A DNA stretch of 12,662 nt from Actinomycetota bacterium. Lineage in GTDB: Bacteria > Actinomycetota > Rubrobacteria > Rubrobacterales > Rubrobacteraceae. Under the pieces are notes generated by a model. It ran no database searches, was not told where the DNA came from, and saw only the letters and a list, made by a program, of their open reading frames with translations. Shown here piece after piece: positions 6,393 to 12,662 of the stretch. How positions within the stretch are numbered: position 1 is the stretch's first letter; every line of letters begins with the position of its first letter. The translations under genes and the position numbers were made by a program. The stretch spans positions 5,464 to 18,125 of the forward strand of contig JAIVIG010000328.1 of assembly GCA_020200675.1 (NCBI GenBank), written 5' to 3'.

Positions 6393-7658
6393 CTGCCGGC
6401 GGCAGTCTTCGCGTCGCTCGCCCTGGCTCTCACCCCCGTGCTCGCCGGATGCGGGCTGGTCGGGGGCGCGCAGGAGAGGGAGACCATACCACCAGCCTCC
6501 GCGGAACCGGCCACGGACCCGGGCCTCGGCCCGGGGGTGCGTCCCTTGAGCTTCGGACCCGGAGTCAAGGGCTCGCCGCGCGTGAGCCCCTCCGGCGAGA
6601 AGGTGGCGTTCGTCCTCGACGGTTACGTGGCCGAGAAGCCTCTCTACGCCCAGACCTCCCTCCCCAGGACCGCGAACGACTTCGGCGCCGGTCACGCCGA
6701 GTGGCTCACCGACGAAGGCCTGGCGATCCTGACCCGGCAAGACGAGGCCGGAGCCGGGGGCGCAAGGACGCCGCCTGCCCCGAGCTCCCTCTTCGACGTG
6801 CGTCCGGACAGCTCTTCTTCGGACGGCTCCTCCGACGTCGCCAGGAGCATCGAGGAGGTCACGGCCGTGGGCGCCGTCCCGGACGGGGGGGCCGTCGCCG
6901 CCGTGGCGGTGGCCCCAGAGTCCCCCGGAGAGCCGACGTCGAGTAGGCTGGTGCTCCTGCGAGGCTCGGAGAAACCGGCGAGTGTCTACCTGAGAAGCAT
7001 CAAAGGCTCCGTCACCGGACTCTCGATCTCGCCGGACGGGCGAAGGGCGGTTATGGCCGTGCGGCGCGATGCCGGCGGCGACGAAGGCAGCAGGTTCGAG
7101 GTACAGACCTACGAGTTCTCCGAGGGCCGGGCGAGCCGCGTGGTGCGACTTCCGGAGGGAACGGAGATCCTGGGTGCGCCCCAATGGACACGAGGGGGGG
7201 TCCACTTCGTGACCGGCGAAGCCACCGACCCCGCAGCGGACGACAGGAACCCGGCCGACTACGATCTCTACCGGGTGCCGGCGGGCTCGGGTACGCCCGA
7301 GCAGGTGCGCGGCATCGGCGAGGACTTCGTGGCCGCGAGCATCGGAGTCTCTCCGGACGGCCAACGCCTGGCTGTGGTGGGCCGCAGAAACTTGGGCTCC
7401 CCGACCAACCTGTACGTCCTGGACCTCGCTTCGGACACTTTAGAGGCCGCCACGGCCAATGAGAACATGGAGGTAAAGACCAACCCCCTCGACCTCGCCT
7501 GGTCCCCGGACGGCAATCACGTGATCCTCGTCGCCCGCGGCGCCCTCTCCGGCCCGGAGGTGTACGACGCTCCGGCGCAGACCCTCTCGTCCGCCTTCTA
7601 CAACCTCTACGAGGTGCCGGTCACGGACCTCCCGGTGGAAGGAGAGTCCGAAAGTTGA
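6393..7658 (+). CDS. Beta-propeller (PD40/TolB-like) lipoprotein, LpqB-like position
   Basis: Probable secreted lipoprotein of about 421 residues. A hydrophobic segment, LPAAVFASLALALTPVLAGC, ends in a lipobox with C20 as the lipidation site. A Pro/Ala/Glu-rich linker follows. Propeller-type repeats appear near 61 (SPRVSPSGEKVAF), 212 (SISPDGRRAVM), 318 (GVSPDGQRLAV) and 369 (AWSPDGNHVIL). It follows a response regulator and kinase as LpqB follows MtrAB, but no GerMN domain is visible, so the LpqB link is by position and propeller only. The start is problematic. CTG at 6393 keeps the signal peptide, with GGAGAGGAG just upstream. The first canonical in-frame start, GTG at 6438, removes it. An ATG at 6371 overlapping the kinase stop would supply a charged n-region but is one base out of frame. 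The gene overlaps the next by 4 nt. Confidence 0.82.
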   Translation: MPAAVFASLALALTPVLAGCGLVGGAQERETIPPASAEPATDPGLGPGVRPLSFGPGVKGSPRVSPSGEKVAFVLDGYVAEKPLYAQTSLPRTANDFGAGHAEWLTDEGLAILTRQDEAGAGGARTPPAPSSLFDVRPDSSSSDGSSDVARSIEEVTAVGAVPDGGAVAAVAVAPESPGEPTSSRLVLLRGSEKPASVYLRSIKGSVTGLSISPDGRRAVMAVRRDAGGDEGSRFEVQTYEFSEGRASRVVRLPEGTEILGAPQWTRGGVHFVTGEATDPAADDRNPADYDLYRVPAGSGTPEQVRGIGEDFVAASIGVSPDGQRLAVVGRRNLGSPTNLYVLDLASDTLEAATANENMEVKTNPLDLAWSPDGNHVILVARGALSGPEVYDAPAQTLSSAFYNLYEVPVTDLPVEGESES

Positions 7659-8173
7659 AGGGCGTCGTTCTCTGGGCTCTGGGAGCGATAGCGGCCTTTC
7701 TAGCGACCGCCGGAGCTTTCCTGCTGCTCGCCAACCTCCTCGGCAACCCGGCGGCGAGCGACCCGATCCCCCGGGCCGATCCCTCGCAAGCCCAGGGCTC
7801 GGGACCCACTCTCTTGCTGGATTTCCCCGAGGACCGGCTGGAGGGGCTCGAGAAGAGGCCCGGCCAGAAGCTCGCCCTGGACGTGGAGAACGGGGGCGAC
7901 GAGGAGCTCCCGAGCGTCGACCTCACGCTCGACGCCACCTCCGGCAACACCGCCCGGCCCCGCAAGCGGTCCTACCGGGAGACGGTAGGATCGCTCGCGC
8001 CCGGCGAGTCGACGACCGTCGAGTTCGAGATCGACCTCTCCCCCCAGATGCCCGCCGAGGGCCGCGAGGCAAATCCCGCTGGCGCGGACCCGCAACCCCG
8101 GGAGGTCTTGGAGGCCAGGGCGACGACTCCCGAAGGTGTCTCAGCCGTCAAGACCGCCGTTCTCGCACCCTAG
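7655..8173 (+). CDS. Membrane-anchored protein with CARDB/Ig-like extracytoplasmic domain
   Basis: Small protein of 172 residues with one N-terminal membrane segment (about 4-29), a short Pro/Ala/Ser linker and a soluble outer domain. Residues about 70-130 read LALDVENGGDEELPSVDLTL, later followed by LAPGEST and VEFEIDL. This resembles the beta-sandwich pattern of CARDB-type adhesion or DUF-class domains, in which a conserved N-G-G turn is followed by L-x-PGES. That assignment is tentative. The TTG start at 7655 overlaps the lipoprotein TGA in a TTGA arrangement, with GGAAGGAG about 10 nt upstream, which points to translational coupling. It may act with the lipoprotein and sensor kinase at the envelope. 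Its last 26 nt overlap the end of the convergent acetyltransferase gene. Confidence 0.8.
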   Translation: MKGVVLWALGAIAAFLATAGAFLLLANLLGNPAASDPIPRADPSQAQGSGPTLLLDFPEDRLEGLEKRPGQKLALDVENGGDEELPSVDLTLDATSGNTARPRKRSYRETVGSLAPGESTTVEFEIDLSPQMPAEGREANPAGADPQPREVLEARATTPEGVSAVKTAVLAP

Positions 8174-8786
8174 CTCTCGCCTGTGCCGGGACCGATACCG
8201 GTGTACCCTGGGGCACGGGAGGCGCCTTGAGGACCGGCAGCTTCACCCGTCCCATCAACCCGCGCGCCAGCTCTCCGACCTCGACGATGTTCCCGAAGTC
8301 TGCGCGCATCAAGGTGTAGGGTAAACCCGTGCGCCAGCCCCGGCATACGGGCTTCCAACCGCCCTCGGAGAGGAATCGCGTGGAGACGTGCCGCGGCAGT
8401 CCCAGATCGCTTGCGATCGCCTCGACGCCGCCGAACCCGCGGAGCTTCAGGTCCCGCATCACCCGCACCAGGAGGTGGCGACAGGTACGCGCGTCGCCCT
8501 CCAGGTAGGCCAGGAGCGCGGCATCCTCGCCCAAAGGCCCCACCGGGTACCGTCCGGCTCGGGGCAGACAGCTCTGCGGCCCGTAGACCGCGAAGCCGAG
8601 GACCTCATCCCCACGGCGCTTCACGAACCCCGCGGTTCCCCAGGAATCCACGACCTCTCTCATCCACTCCTCGGCCGAGCAGGTACCCTCCGTCCAGTAA
8701 GAGATGACCGCTTCCAGGCCCTGTATCTCGCCGGCCTCCCCGACGCCGATCTCCGAGACCGTCGGCATGAAAGGTATCGGCCGCAT
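8148..8786 (-). CDS. GNAT-like N-acetyltransferase family protein
   Basis: A protein of 212 residues if begun at ATG 8786, where GGAG lies 7 nt upstream; an ATG at 8792 would add two. The middle has an acetyltransferase-like pattern. A strand pair, AGFVKRRGDEVLGFAVYGP, is followed by a helix after an R-x-L-L-V-R-V-M-R motif (RHLLVRVMRDLKLRGFGGVE), and then by a strand and helix ending in FLSEGGWKPV, which resembles the GNAT C-terminal F-x-x-x-G-F/W element. The canonical Q/RxxGxG/A acetyl-CoA loop is degenerate, so substrate and activity are unknown. The C-terminal tail is basic and Pro-rich. It lies 42 nt downstream of the YtxH-like gene and is probably co-transcribed with it. Its 3' end overlaps the plus-strand gene by 26 nt. 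Confidence 0.75.
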   Translation of the reverse strand: MRPIPFMPTVSEIGVGEAGEIQGLEAVISYWTEGTCSAEEWMREVVDSWGTAGFVKRRGDEVLGFAVYGPQSCLPRAGRYPVGPLGEDAALLAYLEGDARTCRHLLVRVMRDLKLRGFGGVEAIASDLGLPRHVSTRFLSEGGWKPVCRGWRTGLPYTLMRADFGNIVEVGELARGLMGRVKLPVLKAPPVPQGTPVSVPAQARARVRERRS

Positions 8787-8834
8787 CCTCATGCTCCGGC
8801 CTGCCCCGCAGAAGAAGTTGCGAAACGAGCGACC

Positions 8835-9371
8835 CTACGCATCGCGGCCACCGGGGTCATCTCCGGGTCCGGCTTCGTTGCCGGGGTCCTCCAGGCGCGC
8901 CCGCAGGCGCGAGCGGGTCTCCTGGATCTTCCGCCGGATCTCCTCCGGGTCGGGCTCCTCTCCTGGGGCCTGCCGGGGCGCGTCCCAAGATACGTCCCGG
9001 AGCGGCGGTGGTCCCTGCGGCGCTCCGGCGGGCGTCTCCGGAGATGCCTCCGCTGGTACCCCGGCGGGTGGCTCGTGACCGAGCACGGGCTCTGGCGCGG
9101 CCGGCGGGCCGAGCGTGGGGAGCGGGTCTACGGCCTGCTCGGGAGTGGTCTCTCCCCTCTGGGGGGGACGTTCGCGCGACTCGGCGAAGCGTTCCTGTAC
9201 CCGCTCCTGGGCCTCGAAGTAGCTCTCGCGGCCCCGCTCGCGGGCCTCTCCCGCGCGCGAGGCGATTGAGCCGCGAAGCTCCTTGCCGGACTTCGGGGCG
9301 AGGAGGATACCCGCCAAAGCCCCGGCTACCCCGCCGAGCACGAAAGTCGTCAGCCTCTGCTTATCCAGCAT
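8835..9371 (-). CDS. YtxH-like membrane-anchored protein
   Basis: A protein of 178 residues with an N-terminal Gly/Ala-rich membrane segment (about 8-26) and the YtxH-family signature LLAPKSGKELR (23-33). A charged helical stretch rich in Arg/Glu (34-70), a long Pro/Ala/Gly-rich disordered region (about 70-140) and a final charged helix (DPEEIRRKIQETRSRLRARLE) follow. It is longer than typical YtxH proteins because of the Pro-rich part. In some bacteria this family is linked to general stress, but no biochemical function is established. ATG at 9371 is preferred because AGGAGG lies 8 nt upstream. A GTG at 9380 overlaps that ribosome-binding site. Confidence 0.85.
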   Translation of the reverse strand: MLDKQRLTTFVLGGVAGALAGILLAPKSGKELRGSIASRAGEARERGRESYFEAQERVQERFAESRERPPQRGETTPEQAVDPLPTLGPPAAPEPVLGHEPPAGVPAEASPETPAGAPQGPPPLRDVSWDAPRQAPGEEPDPEEIRRKIQETRSRLRARLEDPGNEAGPGDDPGGRDA

Positions 9372-9398
9372 CCCGCTCACCTCCTGAAACGTCTCCTC

Positions 9399-9404
9399 AT
9401 TCTA
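9399..9404 (-). promoter_or_regulatory. Possible -10 box for the YtxH-like gene
   Basis: TAGAAT on the minus strand lies 27 nt upstream of the ATG at 9371, in the 74-nt gap after the 2-phosphoglycerate kinase-like gene. It matches the -10 consensus at five of six positions. No convincing -35 is seen, so this is only a candidate for a separate start of the YtxH-acetyltransferase pair. Confidence 0.35.
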
Positions 9405-9445
9405 ACCGTTTTGGGTTGGGAGCACCGTACGAGATCCCCTGCCCT

Positions 9446-10402
9446 CTAGCCGTGGCTCGCGTCCAGCAAGAGCGAGGACGAGCGGCGGCGGCCGCCGCCG
9501 GTCTTCTCGGCTATGCCGTAGACCCGGTTGGCGACGAAGGCGACGGCGGCGTCGGAGGTCGACTCTATAGAGAGGTTCTCGACCGCGTAGATCCCGCAAC
9601 GCCTGGCGCTCTTCAGAATGTAGTCGTGGATCTGGCGTATCTCCCCCATGTGGTCGATGTACTCCTCGGCCGGGCGGCGCATCGACGTGCCAAGGGCCCT
9701 CACGTGGAAGCGGGCGCGGTGGGCCTCTACATCCGAGAGGTAGACGACCAGCGGACAGACGTTCGGGTGGTCCCTGTAGCGGTCCAGGATGATCTCCGGC
9801 GCCAAATGCACGCCTTCGACGATAAGGTTCGTCCCCTCCTTGATGCCCCGCTCGACTATCGCCTCGACCCCCACGCAGACCTGGGAGGCCTGCGCCCGGT
9901 AGCCGAAGAGGACCCTCTCCTCTTCGTCCACCGGCACTCGAATGTCCTCCGGCTCTATCTCGTAGGAGCTCTTGTGGAGCATGGGCAACAGGTCCGGGCT
10001 TAACGCTCGTCGCAAGACCTCGCGGATGGAGTCCGTCCCGATCACGCTCTGTATGTTCAAGCGCCTCGCGACGTCCGCCGCGAGCGTGCTGGTCCCGACC
10101 CCGGTAGCCCCCCCGATGAGGACCACGATGGGCTCGGTCGTCTCGCGCAAGACGCGCCACTTGTCCAACCGCGGGACGACGAGGGCATCGGTGACCTGGA
10201 GCTTCGCCCGCATGCGCGCGAGGACTTCCTCCTCCTCGACCACCAGCCTCTCCTCGGCCAGAAGCTCGGCGCGAACCTCGCTCGCTATCCGGTGGGCCAG
10301 CTCGACCTTCGCGCCGGCCTGGGCGAGTGTTTGGGCCAGGACGCCGCGCGAGAACAGGGTCTGCCGATCCCCCTTGACGATGGTGATCTCTCGCTCGTCC
10401 AC
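9446..10402 (-). CDS. 2-phosphoglycerate kinase-like P-loop protein with ATP-cone-like N-terminus
   Basis: A protein of 318 residues resembling archaeal 2-phosphoglycerate kinase, which uses ATP to convert 2-phosphoglycerate to 2,3-bisphosphoglycerate. Residues about 5-90 look like an ATP-cone-type domain (VKGDRQTLFSRGVLAQTL, then a helical bundle). The kinase domain has a P-loop, GGATGVGTST, at 97-106. A DSIREVLR helix follows at 124-131. A Walker B-like strand with a following Glu (NLIVEGVHLAPEII) is at 192-205. The residues typical of this family are seen, but its bacterial substrate is not settled. A link to bisphosphoglycerate or to glycerate-based compatible solutes is inference. GTG at 10402 has GAAGG 4 nt upstream. 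It lies 34 nt after the DUF4126 gene, probably in the same operon. A run of Gly, Arg and Ser codons near the C-terminus contains an 18-bp GC palindrome. Confidence 0.85.
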   Translation of the reverse strand: MDEREITIVKGDRQTLFSRGVLAQTLAQAGAKVELAHRIASEVRAELLAEERLVVEEEEVLARMRAKLQVTDALVVPRLDKWRVLRETTEPIVVLIGGATGVGTSTLAADVARRLNIQSVIGTDSIREVLRRALSPDLLPMLHKSSYEIEPEDIRVPVDEEERVLFGYRAQASQVCVGVEAIVERGIKEGTNLIVEGVHLAPEIILDRYRDHPNVCPLVVYLSDVEAHRARFHVRALGTSMRRPAEEYIDHMGEIRQIHDYILKSARRCGIYAVENLSIESTSDAAVAFVANRVYGIAEKTGGGRRRSSSLLLDASHG

Positions 10403-10436
10403 AGCACCTTCCCCACGAAGCGCCAGCTGCCCCTTA

Positions 10437-11015
10437 CTAATCCCCGAGTATGCGGAGCCCCCCGTACTTCCTACCCCGTCGCCGCCTCACCCGGAAGAAG
10501 AAGAATAGCAAGAACGCGACCAGAGCGAGCGGCACGAGCGGCGCGAGCACGGCGATGATACCGCCCAAAAGCGCCACCGCATCCTCGACCAGGCTCAGAA
10601 ATGACGCCGAAACCCCCGCCGACGCCACGTTCGCCGCCGGCCGCAAGATGATCTTCAGGATCGACACCAGGCCCGCGATGGCGCCGCCCACCACAAGCTC
10701 GGGGATGGCCCCGACGTCGATGCCTTCTTGCAGGGCCGCGGCAAAGAGAATCGCGCCCGCGACGATCCGCAGCGGCGTCTGCACGTAGTCGAGTACGGGG
10801 TCGAGCGCGGGGACCTTGTCCAGCCCGCTCTCCAGCAGCGCGAGCACGGCGAGCGCCCCGATCACCGGCCAGTCGTCCAGGAAACCGAAAGGCGCCGGCA
10901 GCGCATAGAGCCCGAGCCGGGCGAAGAGCCCGACGAGGACGAGCGGCAGGTAGGCCCGAACCCCCGCGACGGAGGCGAGCCCGATACCCACTCCTACTGC
11001 AAAGAGCATTTCCAT
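10437..11015 (-). CDS. DUF4126 family integral membrane protein
   Basis: Hydrophobic protein of 192 residues with several predicted membrane segments (about 2-33, 50-62, 84-95, 105-125 and 150-175). The N-terminal G-V-R-A-Y-L-P-L pattern, the D-K-V-P-A-L-D-P-V-L-D segment and the following V-Q-T-P-L-R-I-V-A-G are characteristic of DUF4126 proteins, whose function is unknown. The tail after the last membrane segment is strongly basic (RVRRRRGRK), which predicts a cytoplasmic C-terminus. No Shine-Dalgarno precedes the ATG at 11015. Instead a perfect TATAAT ends 7 nt upstream, so the message is probably leaderless. The kinase-like gene follows after 34 nt. Confidence 0.85.
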   Translation of the reverse strand: MEMLFAVGVGIGLASVAGVRAYLPLVLVGLFARLGLYALPAPFGFLDDWPVIGALAVLALLESGLDKVPALDPVLDYVQTPLRIVAGAILFAAALQEGIDVGAIPELVVGGAIAGLVSILKIILRPAANVASAGVSASFLSLVEDAVALLGGIIAVLAPLVPLALVAFLLFFFFRVRRRRGRKYGGLRILGD

Positions 11016-11022
11016 GCGCGAG

Positions 11023-11028
11023 ATTATA
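11023..11028 (-). promoter_or_regulatory. Leaderless-type -10 box for the DUF4126 gene
   Basis: TATAAT on the minus strand is separated from the ATG at 11015 by exactly 7 nt, so transcription should begin at or next to the start codon. Leaderless messages are common in actinobacteria and usually show this -10-to-start distance. The absence of a Shine-Dalgarno supports the reading. No clear -35 is seen. Confidence 0.7.
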
Positions 11029-11074
11029 CCCCACCGATCCCTGCTCCTAGCCGCGAATAGCGCCCCCGATTACC

Positions 11075-11275
11075 CTACCGGGCCTCGGGCTCCCAGTCCG
11101 GGAGCGCCTCGCCACCCTTGACGTGATGCGCGCCGGGGGTCTCCCGGATCAGGACGTAGATGTACTCGACGGGGGACTCTATGGTCTCGTGGACGACGCG
11201 CGTGATCTCCCGGGCGAGCGCCTGCTTCTGCTCTTCGGTGCGGCCTTCGCGGATGTCGCATTGGATTACGGGCAC
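11075..11275 (-). CDS. 4-oxalocrotonate tautomerase family protein
   Basis: A protein of 66 residues, the compact size of the 4-oxalocrotonate tautomerase family, which assembles into oligomers and uses the amino group of N-terminal proline as general base. After removal of the initiator, the sequence begins PVIQCDIREGRTEEQK, giving catalytic Pro1 and Arg11 in family numbering. A helix (EQKQALAREITRVVHETI) and the strand VEYIYVLIRE follow. The position of Arg39 in the classical enzyme is not Arg here, so this is not a standard xylH-type 4-OT and its substrate is unknown. GTG at 11275 is chosen because it places Pro directly after the start and has GGAG 7 nt upstream. An earlier in-frame ATG at 11353 would bury the catalytic Pro and is rejected. 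It is divergent from the glycyl-tRNA synthetase gene. Confidence 0.9.
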   Translation of the reverse strand: MPVIQCDIREGRTEEQKQALAREITRVVHETIESPVEYIYVLIRETPGAHHVKGGEALPDWEPEAR

Positions 11276-11382
11276 AATAGCTCTCCTCTCCCTAACCGGC
11301 CTTTGTTCGACGGCACGAAGTTTAATACCAGTACGGAGGCGGGGCCGGAACATAACGACCTACCGCCCCGGGGTAACTTTGT

Positions 11383-11388
11383 TATATT
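11383..11388 (+). promoter_or_regulatory. Possible -10 box for glyS
   Basis: TATATT lies 35 nt upstream of the GTG start of the glycyl-tRNA synthetase gene, in the AT-richer part of the 148-nt divergent gap. It matches five of six consensus positions. No good -35 hexamer occurs at 16-18 bp. The predicted leader of about 30 nt is too short for a T-box riboswitch. Confidence 0.4.
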
Positions 11389-11423
11389 CTGCGATAGGAG
11401 CGTTCGAGTGGTTCGGAGGATTC

Positions 11424-12618
11424 GTGTCGCAGACCGTTACGATGGATAAGATAGTGGCCTTCTGCAAGCGCCGGGGTTTTGTGTACCAGAGTTCGGAGAT
11501 CTACGGTGGCATACGCTCCTCTTACGACTACGGACCGCTCGGGGTCGAGATGAAGCGCAACATTAGAGAGGAGTGGTGGCGTCGCATCGTCCACACTCAC
11601 GGAGATCATCCAGACCGACGAGCGGATAAAGGACCCGGTGGACGGCGGGCGCGACTTCGCCCCGGTCAGGCCCTTCAACCTGATGTTCGAGACGTACACG
11701 GGGCCGGTCAAGGGGCCGGAGAACGTGGCCTATCTGAGGCCCGAGACGGCGCAGGGGATCTTCGTCAACCTCAAGAACGTGCTGCAGACCAGCCGGGTCA
11801 AGGTGCCGTTCGGGATCGCCCAGATAGGGAAGAGTTTTCGGAACGAGATCACGCCGGGCAACTTCATCTTCCGCACGCGCGAGTTCGAGCAGATGGAGAT
11901 GGAGTTCTTCGTCGAGCCGGGAACGGACGCCGAGTGGCACGAGTACTGGCTCGAGCAGCGCTGGAACTGGTACACCGACCTCGGCATGAACCCCAAGAAC
12001 CTCCGCTTCTACGAGCACCCGCGGGACAAGCTCTCCCACTACTCCAAGCGCACGGTGGACGTCGAGTACAACTTCCCGTTCCGCGGCTGGTCGGAGCTCG
12101 AAGGCATCGCTAACCGCACCGACTTCGACCTCAAGCAGCACGCGGCCTTCTCGGGCGAGAACCTGACCTACTTCGACCAGGCGACCGGCCAGTCTTACGT
12201 CCCATACGTCATCGAGCCGGCGGCGGGGTCGGATAGGATCATGCTCGCCTTCCTCGTGGACGCCTACGCGGAGGAGGAGGTGCGCGGTGAGACGCGCACG
12301 GTCCTCAAGCTTCACCCGCGCCTGGCTCCCACGAAGGCCGCCGTCTTCCCGCTCACGAAGAAGGAGCCCGTAGCCTCGGTCGCCCGCCGGTTGTACGACG
12401 ATCTAAAAGGCGACTACCGCATCTTCTACGACGACTCCGGCGCGATCGGCCGCCGCTACCGCCGCCAGGACGAGGCGGGGACGCCGTTCTGCATCACGGT
12501 GGACTTCGATACCTTGGATGACAAACAGGTCACCATCCGCCACCGGGATAGCATGGAGCAGGAGCGCATCCCCCTAGAGGCGGTACGAGATAGGCTGCAA
12601 GCCCTGATCTCGGCCTAG
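11424..12618 (+). pseudogene. glyS: Glycyl-tRNA synthetase (alpha2 class II type), disrupted by internal deletion and frame change
   Basis: The enzyme charges tRNA-Gly with glycine. The N-terminal part begins at GTG 11424 (GGAGG 4 nt upstream) and reads to about 11597, with the family segments FCKRRGFVYQSSEIYGG, YDYGPLGVEMKRNI and EEWWRRIV. From about 11599 homology continues one frame over: TEIIQTDERIKDP, then FNLMFETYTGPV and YLRPETAQGIFVN. Class II motif 2 (FRNEITPGNFIFRTREFEQ) and motif 3 (YVIEPAAGSDR) are intact, as is the C-terminal anticodon-binding domain. Between the two parts, compared with my recollection of mycobacterial GlyRS, about 60 residues are missing, including motif 1 (the ASGHVxxFxDPLV region). 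The frame also moves by one base. The whole spans about 398 codons against roughly 460. As drawn it cannot make a normal enzyme. Because GlyRS is essential, an assembly or sequencing error or a second copy elsewhere is likely. Confidence 0.85.
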
Positions 12619-12662
12619 AAGATCGCGGTAACGAAGCCTGCCACAAGGCGCTACCCTGTTAC

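Noticed and set aside
6371..6946. ATG-initiated frame of 191 codons overlapping the lipoprotein gene
   Set aside because: The product is Arg/Gly-rich with no domain, while the overlapping frame has a lipobox and propeller repeats. Only its first few codons may matter, as the true start if there is a one-base error.
9483..9500. Perfect 18-bp palindrome near the end of the 2-phosphoglycerate kinase-like gene
   Set aside because: It arises from consecutive GGC (Gly) and CGC (Arg) codons, a simple GC-triplet run, so symmetry is expected from composition and does not indicate an element.
11276..11423. T-box or other riboswitch in front of glyS
   Set aside because: The divergent gap is short, the likely leader is about 30 nt, and no T-box sequence or terminator/antiterminator stems are visible.
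12619..12662. Terminator after glyS
   Set aside because: GCCT-N6-AGGC with flanking GGTA/TACC could form a weak hairpin at 12630-12656, but no U-tract follows before the window ends.

Overview
The window looks like chromosomal DNA from a high-GC actinobacterium, most likely a deep-branching one of the Rubrobacter / Thermoleophilia kind. The reasons are very high GC, frequent GTG and TTG starts, a dnaK-grpE-dnaJ gene order, a response regulator / histidine kinase / propeller-lipoprotein cluster resembling mtrA-mtrB-lpqB, an M. tuberculosis-like glycyl-tRNA synthetase and a leaderless-type promoter. The genus is inferred from gene content and was not measured.

Region 1 (1-3503, minus strand): the heat-shock chaperone operon dnaK-grpE-dnaJ. 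The dnaJ gene runs off the left edge. A strong sigma-70-type promoter lies just upstream of dnaK, inside a perfect 9-bp inverted repeat that matches neither CIRCE nor HAIR. A GC-rich hairpin separates dnaK from grpE.

Region 2 (3504-8173, plus strand): a divergent four-gene envelope-signalling cluster. It encodes an OmpR-type response regulator, a HAMP-PAS sensor kinase, a beta-propeller lipoprotein and a small membrane-anchored protein with an Ig-like outer domain. The last three genes are tightly packed or overlapping. The kinase gene carries a perfect 28-bp palindrome at a protein segment that is longer than usual. The lipoprotein has no canonical start in a position that keeps its signal peptide.

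Region 3 (8148-11275, minus strand): a GNAT-like acetyltransferase whose 3' end overlaps the plus-strand cluster tail-to-tail, a YtxH-like protein, a 2-phosphoglycerate kinase-like protein, a DUF4126 membrane protein with an apparently leaderless promoter, and a 4-oxalocrotonate tautomerase-family protein.

Region 4 (11276-12662, plus strand): glycyl-tRNA synthetase. Its N-terminal and C-terminal parts are well conserved but lie in different frames, and about 60 residues between them, including class II motif 1, are missing. This is either a real lesion or an assembly error.

Most of the window is ordinary housekeeping and signalling content. I see no phage, CRISPR, insertion sequence or defence system. 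The parts most worth checking are the dnaK operator candidate, the kinase palindrome, the lipoprotein start, the broken glyS and the DnaK insertion.
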